From Nematopogon swammerdamellus (taxonomy: Eukaryota > Arthropoda > Insecta > Lepidoptera > Adelidae), in assembly GCA_946902875.1 (NCBI GenBank), contig OX336338.1, positions 12,205,971 to 12,269,970 of the forward strand: a DNA stretch of 64,000 nt, read 5' to 3'. The notes under the pieces were generated by a model. That model saw nothing but the letters and a program-made list of their open reading frames with translations. It did not search any database and had not been told where the DNA came from. Below, one piece after another: positions 22,560 through 35,600 of this stretch. How positions within the stretch are numbered: the first letter of the stretch is position 1; each line of letters opens with the position of its first letter. The position numbers and the translations under genes are program-made.

Positions 22560-23230
22560 CAGTTAGATTCATATAATGGAATGCCGCGTAGAGATGCCTG
22601 GTTAGGGGAAAGATAATTAACGAAACGTTCGAAATTTAAAAGTTCCGCTGATAGGTGGCGTGGTCGTTGGCCGCAAAGAAAAACTTTCAAATGTATTTCG
22701 GAAGAAATATAAATCGCGCGCAACCCCTCTGTCCTTGATACCTCGGAATGCACATTGTTTAAGAAACTTACCGAAATTTATTGGATGGAGCACAGCCCCT
22801 GACGAGGGGTCTGTCTCCACCCGTTGAACATGCACTAAAAATGGAGCCCGATCATGAGCCCTATATGTGAGAGGGGGAGTCACTACAGCAGGAGTTTTTT
22901 GTGGAGTGATGGCAACACTTTCTGTTGACTTTACTGTATGACAGGAGGTCGTCTCGGAGTCAGAGCTGGTGGCCTGCGCTTACGGTGGCCTGTTTACGCC
23001 ATTTCATTTTGCCACCTGTCAATCCCTGTACTTGTTGGGTTGAATCTTCAATGGTGACATACTCCGCTACGGGCAAATCTGTTGCCGAAAGAGTAACAAT
23101 ATCTGAACCAGTAATAAGAGGGTTGGGGCCTAGTTGCGAATCATACATCGGCGGAATACTAGACCCAAAGACATTAAACCCCCTTTTAATCTCTTTGACT
23201 AGACCGAATATCGGGAGGGTCGGGCGGTTT
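22560..23230 (-). pseudogene. LINE ORF1 (gag-like) fragment
   Basis: Minus-strand segments 'AHDRAPFLVHVQRVETDPSS' and 'GAVLHPINFGKFLKQCAFRG' match the domain preceding the zinc knuckles in ORF1 of Jockey/CR1-type insect LINEs. Upstream (23148-22960) is a Ser/Thr-rich stretch. Frameshifts and stops interrupt it. No RT part is attached. Confidence 0.6.
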
Positions 23231-23665
23231 TTTTACCTCCAGCACCATTCTACTTATGTATTTAAGCTACTTACTTACGATTTTTACACTTATAAAATAA
23301 TATTTTTAACTGCTTTAATTAACTGATTTAATGCTTTTTTCGTAAATATTTTCTATGAGAAAATTCGGAATTTCGAAGAAACAAGTGCAACCGTCAGTCC
23401 GTCAACCGTCCGTCCCCCACCTACCAAACTAAACGAACCAAACAATAGATCAATGGAGCTGGTACCTCGGACAAACTATTGCATTTTGAGCAAATCAATA
23501 ATTATAATAAGTAAATTGACACACGTCACATTATTTTCTGACCAAAGAGAATATAACCACTTTTCTGACATTAAGCTTTTTCTCATATGACCTATTGATT
23601 TATTCTTGCTTTCATAAATAAATAATTATTTTCATACATAATTATCATTATCCAAGTTCATAAAC

Positions 23666-26600
23666 ATGTTATCTGCGGCAAAAGTAAAAATCCATGGAAT
23701 GCAAGACGACAGATGGGTGATCAAAGATAAAATATCGCAATATCGAGGCGTCATCACATTATATGGTAAGCAGACGTTAATCGTGCTTAGAGCTCCGTAG
23801 GTTGGGTAAGTAGGTACATTAAATTGCATCCCTTATCCCTTCCCTTATCCCTCCTCCTCCTATTTGCCTTCGCCAAACCAGCCATACTCTCGCGGAACAC
23901 TCCTTTGTAGTGGACAGAAGAGTTCTTCGAACTGCACGATTCTCTACATCGTTCTTGTGCCGCACTGCAAAGGTGTGGAACGGGCTTCCGGGGAGTATCT
24001 TTCCCCACTCTTACAATACACGGATCTTCAAATCGCGGGTTAATAGCCTTTCCCCAGCGACATTAGTCCACCTCCTAGCCGGGCTGGCACCTCCTCGGGG
24101 GTGAAATTGGCTGCGCCTGAGGCTTCGACCTCGGGCTTCTGTCCGTATACGTTGTGCGCCTGACCTCTTGGGTTTTGCTGGCATTGGGGAGAAAATACAA
24201 TACTTGTTCATGTGTTAGAATTGCACTTGACTAGTTCCTTTCATCTAAAGCCTCGTTTCATGCAAGGTTCCAATCTGTCCACACAATTTTTCTAGAGAGG
24301 GACCGACAAATCTTCGATGGCGATATTACGAAGACAAAGAAACGTTTCTCGCGGGATATCAAACAGATGCGCAAGGATATCACGTTGAAACGAGAAGAGC
24401 TGATAACTGCAGTGTATGGCGACAAACAGTTCCTGAGGAATGCCTTGCAAGATCATCGGCGGCTTCAACTCGCTTACATGAACAGCCAGGCTGAAGTAAG
24501 ACGTCCAAGCGACCTTTTCTTAACTATCCAATCGTGAACAGAGGATGATTGGGGTTGCGACTTGGGCTAGGTTAGGTTAATACACGTACCTGTATTTTAA
24601 TATAAAATCAAATTTAGGTGAAGAATAATCTTTTCCTTACATTGCCTTGCTATGAATAAGGAATAGCTGGCCCGAGTTGACACCACCGCACTGAATGATC
24701 AACAGCTCTTCTCAGGTACTTACTTATGTCAGACAGAATATAGAAGATATATAAGATGAACATTCATTGTGAGATTTTTAGGGTTCAGTAGCCTCGGGCT
24801 ACTACGCAAGAAAACTATTACTTCTCAACAGCTTTATAGAGGAAGTTGTATTCTTCTGAGCGCGAATGATCTAACGGGCGCGCGGGTGCGAGGTGTGGTG
24901 TGACGCCGGGAAGTGCGGGCAGCGGCGATGCACAAGTAGGAAATGTCTACGGAATCCTCGATGTGTGAACAAAGTTCGAACTTAACAGACTTTTTATTTG
25001 CGGTATTTGCCATAAATAGTTCAATGTTGCAGAAAGTCGTCGAATGCATTTACCAAGACAATTTTAATAAAAGAAAACAACTGGATCGTATTCACTATAT
25101 CAAGAAGAAAAAATCCGATACATTTAGACAACTGCAGGTCAGTTTTAAACATTATCATATAACTTATGGTTTGTTCCAAAAGCGGGAAAACATCTGTAGA
25201 ATCTACGTGTACAACCATTGATGAGCACATCGATAGACTAGACTAGAAGACACTCCACTCTATAGAACAAAACAGGCAGGTAAGCATTGTATAAGGTTTG
25301 TTCGATGTTGCTATAAATAACGTATTGAACTTGTGTTCGAATGACACGGAAGGTAGGTCGAAGCAACGTAAGCAACAAGCAATAATATAATAATACAGAC
25401 ATTGTACTGTGTATGTCGTAAAAGGCGACCAAGGGATATGACTCCCTTCTTATATTACTAGGTGGTAGGGTTTAACCCGCCCGGGTTGGTACCACCGCAC
25501 TGAATGAAAGGTCGGTCCAAACGGCTATGTAAATAGTTTGTGTTTTCCGTCCAGTTCAGTGTAGCCGGCACGACCGAAGGGAAGCACTGACGTGGCACCA
25601 AGTTCACCCGGTGTTATGGGCTGACATCACGGATGTTGTAGGTGATGAAGCCAACCGTGTCAGTTTTCATAAAAAAAAAATACATTATTGACACTTTATC
25701 TGACGACGACCATAATATGTCGAAATATTATAAAAACATTGTGTTTTTTTAATAATGTAAATAATAAATATATATAAAAAATAACTAAAACCAAATATTG
25801 GTACTCATTAAAAAGTATTTAATTCATAATAATAATACAGAAAATTTATTAATTTTAGCGAGTTTTTTCTTGATTTGAGATAGATTTAATTGCCCAAAAA
25901 CATTTACAAAAAACAAAGACATATAAGATGAGGTGTAAAGGTGGACTTCACTTACAGGATACATTTCTTGTAGACAATTAACCTTTGTATATTTTTATTA
26001 GAAAAATGCAAAGCGAAAATCATTGGAAAAAATACATCACGGCCAGGATTCGAACCTGGGTCTTTGGCTTGAGCCGCCAACGCGATAACCAACTACAGCC
26101 AGGTGGCGTCAAGCCTCAAGCCAAAGACCCAGGTTCGAATCCTGGCCGGGATGTATTTTTTCCAATGATTTTCGCTTTGCATTTTTCTAATAAAAATATA
26201 CATAAAGCGAGTACGTGCTTAGTACTAACATATAAACATAAAAAATTAACCTTTGGATGTTTGAGAGTCGTATGTGTAGAGTAGTGAAATAGTAGCAACT
26301 AGTATACATTGATTCTGCTCTCTTTATTTTAATTAAGTATGTAGTAGTCATTTTAAATACCTAACTACAATGGCCTTAATTATAAGGTGTGGTTTTGTCG
26401 CTCAGCTGGAGTCCGCTGAGCTGAGAGATCGGATCGTGTTTGAAAAGACGGGCAAACTGCCCGCAGAGCTACGCGAGCAAACTGTCTCCAACTACGTACA
26501 GTGCGCCAACGTCAAGAAGAATGCCGCTCTCGCCATCAAGACCATGTACACCAAGATTCTTGACATTCTCAAACAGGTCGCTACGCTACAATATAGTTTA

Positions 26601-29600
26601 GTACAGTATAGTTTTGGGGGGTAGCGTTGTTCGCGTCCGTGACACCTTATAAGTCACACCAGTCCATAAGTCACACGTGCCTCCTGGGTGGTACCAAATG
26701 AACAACAAAATACTTTGTGGTAGACAGGTATTCCACCGTGTCGTCCGGGTGGGTACCACAAGGTGTTGGTGTAAACACTCCTGATGCAGCTTGCTGCACT
26801 TGGAGGTCAGCCGACACCGAGCCGGTCAGGTGGACTTGCGTAGAGGATCGACGGGTCGGAGTCGTAGATGCTGTCCTCACTCACTTTTCTGAGCACACAG
26901 TTACTGTCCGGGAGTCGCGAAGGTCAGGGAGACCCAGAGAAACAGGGTACCGCAGCCTGCCCGCCGAGACTAGCTTAGCCCTAGTCGTGTCAGTAGGGGG
27001 CCCGAACCTCGCGACATTTACTCTTCTTGACGGAGACTCAAATCTGCCAGCCTGCGGACTCCACCGACCTCAACATTCCTGAGTACACTCTGTTCCAACG
27101 TTTTATACCCAAGAGCGGTGTCTGCTTGTATGGTCGATCTGACGTCTCCGTCAAGAGACTTTGCCATGTTGAAGACTCCAGCTTCCCCGTGATATGGGTC
27201 CGTGTGAATCTACCACATGTGGTTAGAATTTATGCGGGCCTATATCGCTCACCTAACCTGGGTGTCAACGAATCGACCTCATTCTTTGAGCACCTTAGCA
27301 GTGTGACGGACAATTTGCTTAGTGAGCTTCCAACGGCCGAAATTGTGATGATGGGCGACTTCAATGTCAAACAAAAGGAATGGCTTGGGTCCCCCGTCAC
27401 CGATCACTCCGGCCGGGAAGCTTACAACTTGGCTATACCTCACGGATTGACACAGTTGGTTTCAGGATATACGCGTATACCTGACAATCCTGCGCATAAG
27501 CCCAGCTTTTTGGACCTTGTGCTGACTTCTGAACCTACAGGATACAGAGTTAGTGTCAGGGCTCCCCTTGGGAGCTCTGATCACTGTCTCGTGTCCTGTA
27601 ATGTGCCGAATGTGTATTACGCGGAATCACGCGAGCCTAGTACACGCACAGTCTGGCACTACAAGTCGGCGCAATGGGAGGAATTCCGATCTTTTCTTGG
27701 AACTTTCCCTTGGAGGTAGGTATGCTTTGCCTCAGCGGACCCATCAAAGTGCGCCGTGTCTATTGCCGAGCTGATACAACAGGGTATGGAATATTTTGTT
27801 CCGTCTTCTGTTGTGCCGGTGGGCGGTAGACACAAGCCCTGGTTCAACCGCCAATACCGCCTTGCGGTAGAGGCGAAGAATCAGGCCTTCAGGCAATGGC
27901 TGTGCGCCCGTACTGCTGAGGCAAGACGCACACTTAATGCCTCCAGGTCTTGCAAGCGAACGCTCAATGTGGCCAAGTACAAGCACGACCATAAAATTGG
28001 CGAGAGGCTAGTCCGCTGTCCAACCGGCAGCCGAGCATTCTGGTCTCTCGCCAACTCTATTGGTCGAAACTTTTGTCGCTCTGCTACACCACCGCTGGAA
28101 CGTCCTGATGGATCACTCGCTATCCTCGCGAAGGAGAAGGCGAACCTTTTTCCTCACCTTTTCGCGTCCAACTCAAATCTGGATGACCAGGGTGCAACCC
28201 CTCCCTTGATACCACACTGTGGGATTTCGATGTTGGAGCCAAGGATGCACTCTGGACAGGTCTACAAGTGCCTGAAGACGTTGGACACTTCGAAGAGTAG
28301 TGGTCCTGATGGCATTCCAGCCATAGTGCTCAAGATTTGTGCCCCTGAGTTGACACCAATCATCTCCCGCCTTTTCCGTCTCTCCTTCGCCCGTGGGATT
28401 GTACCCTCTTGCTGGAAAAGAGCCTCGGTCCAGCCGGTTCCAAAGAAGGGAGACTCCGCGAACCCCTCCAACTATCGGCCCATTGCGATAACTTCACTAT
28501 CATGTAAAGTTATGGAGCGCCTTATTAACACCCAGCTCCTAACGTACTTAGAAGCAAATAAACTCCTGGATGACAAGCAGTACGGATTCCGGAAAGCGCG
28601 GTCAACAGGAGATCTTCTAACGTACGTTACGCATATATGGGCCGAAAGATTGGACAAGTTTGGGGAGTCGCTGGCAGTCGCCCTGGATATCTCCAAGGCT
28701 TTCGACCGCGTTTGGCACCGAGGCCTTCTAGGCAAGCTTCCGTCCTTCGGCATTCCACCCAAACTCTGCACCTGGATCGCCAGCTTTTTGGCGGGTCGTT
28801 CCATATTCGTTACCATCGATGGCTCGAAATCGGACGACTTTCCAACGCTAACGCTGGTGTTCCGCAGGTCTCTGTGTTGTCGCCTACGCTTTTCTTAATG
28901 TTTATAAACGATCTACTGTCCTTGGGCATGATACACAGCTATGCAGACGACAGCACGGAGCACGAGGGATATGTTAAGGACAGGAAGAGTAGAGATTCGC
29001 GGCACAGGGAGGCTCAACGCTCAGTTGTTGATAAGGTCGATAACGTTCTCGGAAAAGTAGCTATATGGGGCCAGGAGAACCTTGTCGCCTTCAACGTTAG
29101 CAAGACTCAGTGCTGCGCATTATCTGCTAAGGTCAATCCCTTTCCTTTCCAAACTAGTTTCCAAGGCAGCGTCGTACCTGTCTCGGAACACCTGGACCTC
29201 ATGGGCACCACTATTTCCAAAGACGTGGGTTTCCGGCAACTAATCGAGTCTAAGGCCAAAACTGCATCCAGAAAATTGGGAATACTTTTCCGCAATCGGC
29301 GGTTCTTCTCACCGGCACAACTATTCCTGTTGTACAAAACACAGATTAGGCCGGTGATGGAGTACTGCAGTCACATCTGGGAGGGTAGTCCTCATTATCT
29401 GCTAGCATCCTTGGACTCGATACAGCGCCGAGCCATCCGTCTTGTTGGTGACCCGAAACTTACAGATGGTCTGGAGTCCCTGAGTCACAGACGATTTGTG
29501 GGTTCGCTTAGTCTGTTTTACAGATACTATCACGGACGCTGCACTGCGGAACTAGCATCCCTTATTCCCTGCCACCCGTCCTATCTCCGTATGACTCGTC

Positions 29601-32600
29601 GCAGGGAGACTCAGCACCCTTTGTTTTTGACATTGGGCTTTTGAGAACCCATCGGTTTTCGAAATCGTTTCTTTGTCGCATCGCTAGAGTGTGGAACTGT
29701 CTTCCGGCGAGTGTATTTCCTGAATCCTTTAACCTGGGTGTCTTCAAGCGTCGTATTAACGGGCTAGACAGCCTAGCAACAGTCCGCAAATCTGCTGCCA
29801 TGGCACCTAACTGAGCGTGGTTTCGCGAGGAGAGGTGATTTTGGCTCTGTCGACTGCACCATTGGTCTCTCGGCACAGCCACCCATGCTCGTTTACATAA
29901 AAAAAAGAGTTCATTGTTGTCACTGTACAGTACATAACATAACATAATGACAGCCAAGTTTCTTCGGTGGTCACTAATATGTGACGGCGTATATTTGATT
30001 GTAATCTATACTTACCTGCTTTAATATTAGGTCCTCACCTATGAAATTGGCGTTTTATATAGAAAAAATCAAACAATTTTTTTTTATGAAAAATATAATT
30101 TTTTTTAATCAATGTATTGGCCATTATTATCAATGCACTTTTGCCATTTTACTGAAAGTTCGTTGATGCCTCTGCTATAAAAATCCTGGGGATGGGAATC
30201 GATCAACTCTTTAAAGGCGTTTTTCGCTGCCTCATCGGATTTGAAATTTTTCCCCTGCAAAAAGTTATCAAAATTTCGGAAAAAAATGGAAACCAGTTTG
30301 AGCAAGGTCTGGTGAATATGGTGGGTGACGGAGAGTTTGCAGTCGTAACTCCCGTAGTTTTGAGACGGTCTATTGTGCGGTGTGTGGGCGAGCTTTGTCG
30401 TGAAGAAGGAGTGGACTAGAGCAATTGACAAGTCTCGATTGTTTGACAGCGAGCTTATCCATCATTATTTTCAATTCTTCACAGTACACATCTGCAGTAA
30501 TTGTTGCGCCAGGTATCAAGAAGCTGTAATGAATAATGCCGGCACAGGTCCACCATACAGTGACAAGCAACTTCTTTTGACTCAATTTGCGTTTGGGACA
30601 TGGTTTGGCTGCCTCCCCTGTGTCCAACCAGTGTGACGGACGTTTTCGATTGTCATCCAGGATCCACTTTTCATCACAAGTGACAATCCGATTCAGAATC
30701 CCCTCATTTCTGTGCCTATTCAACAAGTTAAGACAAGCTTCGACGCGATTTTGTTGTTGTTGTTCAGTGAATTCATACGGTACCCACTTTCCGAGCTTTT
30801 TTATCTTTCCAATTTGACGTAAATGAATCAGTATCGTTTTATCTCTTACATTGAAGGCTGCTGCTAATTCCGACGTGGTTTGTGATGAATCTGATTCAAC
30901 TATGGCTTTCAATTCATCGTTATCGACTTTCGTCTCCGGTCGGCCATGGGGCTCATCATTGAGATGAAAATTTCCAGAACGGAAGCGATGAAACCAAAAA
31001 CGCACAGTGCGTTCACTTGCGGTACCTGGTCCATACACTTCGATGGTATTGCGTGCCGTCTGTGCTGCGTTGGTGCCGCGACGGAATTCATATTCGAAAA
31101 TAACACGCAATTTAGATTTTTCCATGGTCACAGAATCAGCGATGTAAAAAAAAACCGAACGGTGGGAAAACAAACGAACAACTGATTTTGAAAAAAGAAT
31201 AATTTGCCTTTATAACAGAAAATATTTGAATTTGGAATTCCTACGCAAAAACAGGTTAGCCACGTTCAAAGTGGCCAGTTTGTAGAAACGCCAATTTCAT
31301 AGGTAAGCACCTAATATTATAAACTCCTTTGAAGGTAGAAATTTGTCTTAGTGACATTGTTACATTTATTGTTGGTGTTTATTAGCGTTCGGACTTCGAA
31401 CACAGAAAGCATGGGAGGGCAGAGATGTTTGAGACTCCGCTTTGATATTACATTTAAAATATGACTTTCTTACTAAGTACCTACTGCTCTGCTTTACAGA
31501 AATCAGTATTGACTGTGACTAGAACATACTTTTGCTTCGCAGGATTCGTCGTACTTCACGGTAGTATTGGAAGCACTGAAGGTGGACTGTCGCGCTCAAG
31601 GGAAGTGCTTGATAGGCGCTACCGAAATGGGACAACTGGCGAAAGAGTATCTGGATGACCACAAGTTCGAGTACAACCGTTTAGAGGAACAAATCAAGAT
31701 TAACATGAAGGAAAGGGACAGGACTCTGAAGATTGTTCGAAAAGAAGTTCAGTCACTGACGAACTCGTTCCCTAATCTTATTTCAAAGGATGTGGGTATT
31801 TCAAACTATAAAATGATCGTATTTCTATAAATCATCTATAGATTGTTTGTTCATGTAGCCAGGCGGTAAGGGGTCTTATTTCGTGTCTGCGTTACGAGAT
31901 GCATCTTCAGCATGCATCAGATATCCGTCAGCGTGCTCTATATTCATAGTTAACGTTGCTTTTCTCGGTTCTGTGAAACTGTAAGGCTTCAAATGAATGA
32001 ACAATGACTTTAGGAGGCAGAGAATCTGGACGACCTGTACACTGACTTCGACCAGGGCAGCATACATTCTGTTCACTGGGAACTGGAGGATGTCCTTGCC
32101 ACTTGTAAAAACTTGCAGAGAGAAACCCTCGTCTCCTCATTTGAAGCGATTTTACTCAGGTTGGTGGTGGTTTGTCAAGAACAGGTTAGTTGCAAGTACA
32201 TATTAAACTTAGTAAAGGTTAAAAAAAAAGGAAACTATATGCTTATACTTATGCATCTCTTATGCCATATGCATCTCTGGCATCTCTTTAATAGATTATT
32301 CAATTGGGGTCTTGTTTTTTTATGTCAGTATCATTTTTATTTAACAATTTAAATAAAAAATACTGTGGGTTGCCGTGGTAGGTAGGTACTACCGGTTTTA
32401 CTGCTAGACTACCTAAAATAGCATTTTTTTACCCGTGTTACTAATGAACGTTTTGGTTAGGTCATTATTTGTTACCCGTGGTGCTACTGAAAAAAAAAAA
32501 TGTTTGAGTGCCTGGACTCACGGGCGATACTAGGTGTAAACATCTGCGTGCAGCGTTCCCGTAACTCGTTAATATTATCTATCGGTATCGTTATCTTTAT

Positions 32601-35600
32601 CTGGTAGACTGCAAGGAATTTTACGTAGAGTTGTCTACGTTACTTTCGAAAAAACTTATCACGACTTTAATTAGGTTTTTGATAATTAAGGTACCTATAT
32701 GAAAAATCGCAACTTCATGACGGCCAGTTTTGGTCTCCGAAATGAGAGATGACATGACCTGGTTTACAACGATTGTTGACAAGGCAATCGTTGATGTTTT
32801 CAGAATCCATAACGAGCTATAAATGTTATAAATTGACAGACTGAAGGAGCAAAACTATCAGAGCGACCGGCTGACGAGTCAACTTCTATCAAACAGCATG
32901 AAGCGAGATGCTCTCATCGAGGACCGGAAGCATCGCCTGCTCATTCTAGACCATATGAAGAATATCGGCCAAGAGGTTACCAGCAAGTGAGATATCAATA
33001 TAATTACTACATTCAGTTTTTTACCGTTGTTAATAAAGTTCATAGTAATTTTCAGACATAAAAAATTTGGAGGTCTTTATTGTTTTGATTTTTTTATTTA
33101 CTTACGTATATAACAGCTATTGCTCCGAGATGGTTAATCTGTTCGGAATAATTCGTTTCCTGGTTTTCGTATCCGTACTAAGCCTACGTCGTCTGTCCGT
33201 CTGACTGATCGTCTGACTGCACGCTGGGTTGAGTACTGCGGCGTTCCGTTAAAAGCCCCAGAATGCTTCGTGCTTCTGCACGGAACACTGGAGTTGGTCT
33301 CGCAGGGGTTGTGGTTTAGCGTTGATTCCCTGGTGCTTCCGTACTTGTGTAGTTAAAGCACCTAACACGGGAATAAGTAGCGAAAGCTGCGAGTGGTGAG
33401 CCACTTAGAGCTCCGTAACCAATGTGGAGAATTGGTAGACATGCGAATAATGTAGATCGGTATGTCGGTGCAACACACACTTATATGTGGATGTGGGATG
33501 GATTTCTCACGAGCTAATGACGCTGACGTAAGTCTGTCATTCGAGACCGGTGGATCCCCGGTACACATTAGGTGGTGGTCATATGCACTTCCACGCATAT
33601 ACATAGCTGGGGAAAACAAAAGCCTTTGGGCTAGTACAAAACGCTGAGGCCCTGGGCACAGGTTGTGGTTGGATAGGGTGCTGACCCCAGTGGCAGTGAA
33701 GGCTTCACCCCCGGCTCTCGACTTCGGTCGGGGGTTCCTTCGGGTGGACGGGTGGTGGCTCGAATCGGCTGGGGAAAGGTCGCAACCTGTGTTTCCCATG
33801 GGATTTTTTCGGAAGAACGGATGTTCGACAGAGCAGCTATGGGGTCTCGATCTGGCATACATGATCACTGCACTCGCAAGAGTGCAGGTTGTAGACGTCT
33901 GGTTTTTGTAGCCGAAAGGCATGATACGTCATTGCCGAAAGGCTGGTATTTCTGGACGTCTATAAACAAAACGTAAATCAATAAACGATAGTAAAAGAGT
34001 GACTGATCGTCTGTCTGACTGTCAGTCTGTCTGGCTGTCCGTCTCTCTTACCTTCAAAAAAAGGCCAACAGTGGAATCGGTCGGCCACCCATCCAAAGTC
34101 TGCAGAAACGGCAAAACAGCGGTGACGGGAATGACACGTGAACATGTTCACACTTAGCCGGTTTTTTAAAGTCGGTTCAATATATTTTCTTATCATTTTC
34201 TTGTGTTTTTTTTGTTTAGGGAAAAATCGTGCCACTTTGGGTGAACCAAAGACTGTGAGACGAACAACCAACAGTCTATGAACCTAAAGCACCACTTTCC
34301 AATAAAATATAATACTTTATTCAATGTAGATACTTTATATCTGATACTTTATATATACTTCATATCAATGTTTTTGTTCGTCTTAGGTATATCACAGATA
34401 AGAAAACGTTACGTGACCAAATAGCGGCCGAGAACAAAGAAGAAGAAAGACTTACCAAAGCTCGTGACGAAAAAGGAAAGATCATCGTAGAGATACGCAC
34501 AGCCTTGCAGCATCTTTCACATCTTCTAACTGATGTCGGTGCGTTATGGAATCACTATTCGATCTTCCTTTAAAAGAAGCTTATATTTAAGTAGCTCTTC
34601 CCGCGGCTTGGCTTCAGGGCAAAATATCATTTAACCATTCTTAGATGCACCACAAATCATGAATGAAGACATGCGAATCGATTGAGTAGTTCCAGACCGA
34701 ACATAGTATCGACGATGGCACATAATCCTTCCTTCCTTCCTTACCTATAATAAAATCCAACGTCTGCTTTCTGTCTGAGTGTCTGTCTGTCCGATTATAA
34801 CTCGAGAACCACTGAACCGATTTTAATAAAACAAAATTCTACGGATAGCTTGATTCTTCCCATCAACTATAGGCTACTTACTATCACGCTAAACGGCTTA
34901 TGAGGTTAGCAGTGAAGTGAAATATGAGAGCGGGCGGAGCCGCGGGCACAGCTTGTATGTACCTATAATAAAATCCAACGTCTGCTTTCTGTCTGAGTGT
35001 CTGTCTGTCCGCTTATAACTCGAGAACCACTGAACCGATTTTAATAAAAAGAAAATCTACGGATAGCTTGATTCTTCCCATCAACTATAGGCTACTTACT
35101 ATCACGCTAAATGGCTTATGAGGTTAGCAGTGAAGTGAAATGTGAGAGCGGGCGGAGCCGCGGGCACAGCTTGTGCTATATATAACGCATAGTGCCACTA
35201 TATTCAATATACAGTTAGATAATATGCCGAAAATACAGAGAACATTTTATACGCGAGCAGGATTTGAAACTACATGGACATTACTGTCGCCATAGGATCG
35301 GGGAAAATTAATGTTCTCTTACTTTTAAATGGTGGTTGGTGGATTAAATGGTTAAGGGATTAAATACTTAATCTAATGTTTGTGTAATACTTTCCCCAGC
35401 CATAGACTGGGATGCGCGAACTCGCTTTTTTTTTTTAACTTTTTGCTTTTTGACATTGAAAATGTCTTTTGGTTCGTTCCAGTATAGGCCCCGATTTCAC
35501 GAAAAAGTGCGATCCCCTTATATCTCGGAGAGTTTTGAAGATATGATATTCAAAAAAGGCTCAAAAGACGCGTATTCATAAGAGCTGTAAGGTGCAAAAA

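Larger units (their letters stand above)
26640..29910 (+). mobile_element. Jockey/CR1-group LINE, ORF2 nearly full length, inactive
   Basis: Plus-strand LINE in intron 4 of the ODAD3-like gene. 26640-27020 is the 5' part with no clear domain; 27027-27719 is endonuclease; 27756-29810 is RT and C-terminus. The 3'UTR (29811-29900) ends in an A-run at 29900-29907, with fragments elsewhere (20382-20475, 23830-24115). No RNase H is seen, unlike the LINE at 13.4-19.7 kb. No clear target duplication was found, so both ends are approximate. Confidence 0.85.

Noticed and set aside
23632..23829. Minus-strand 65-codon ORF
   Set aside because: Shadow of exon 1 of the ODAD3-like gene on the plus strand.
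26038..26110. Functional tRNA gene
   Set aside because: The T arm is perfect, but the anticodon loop lacks the usual U33 arrangement and the acceptor stem does not pair. Treated as tRNA-like repeat.
33362..33922. 186-codon minus-strand ORF
   Set aside because: Lies inside the unknown retroposon, antisense to its poly-A-like end, with no recognisable domain. Probably chance.
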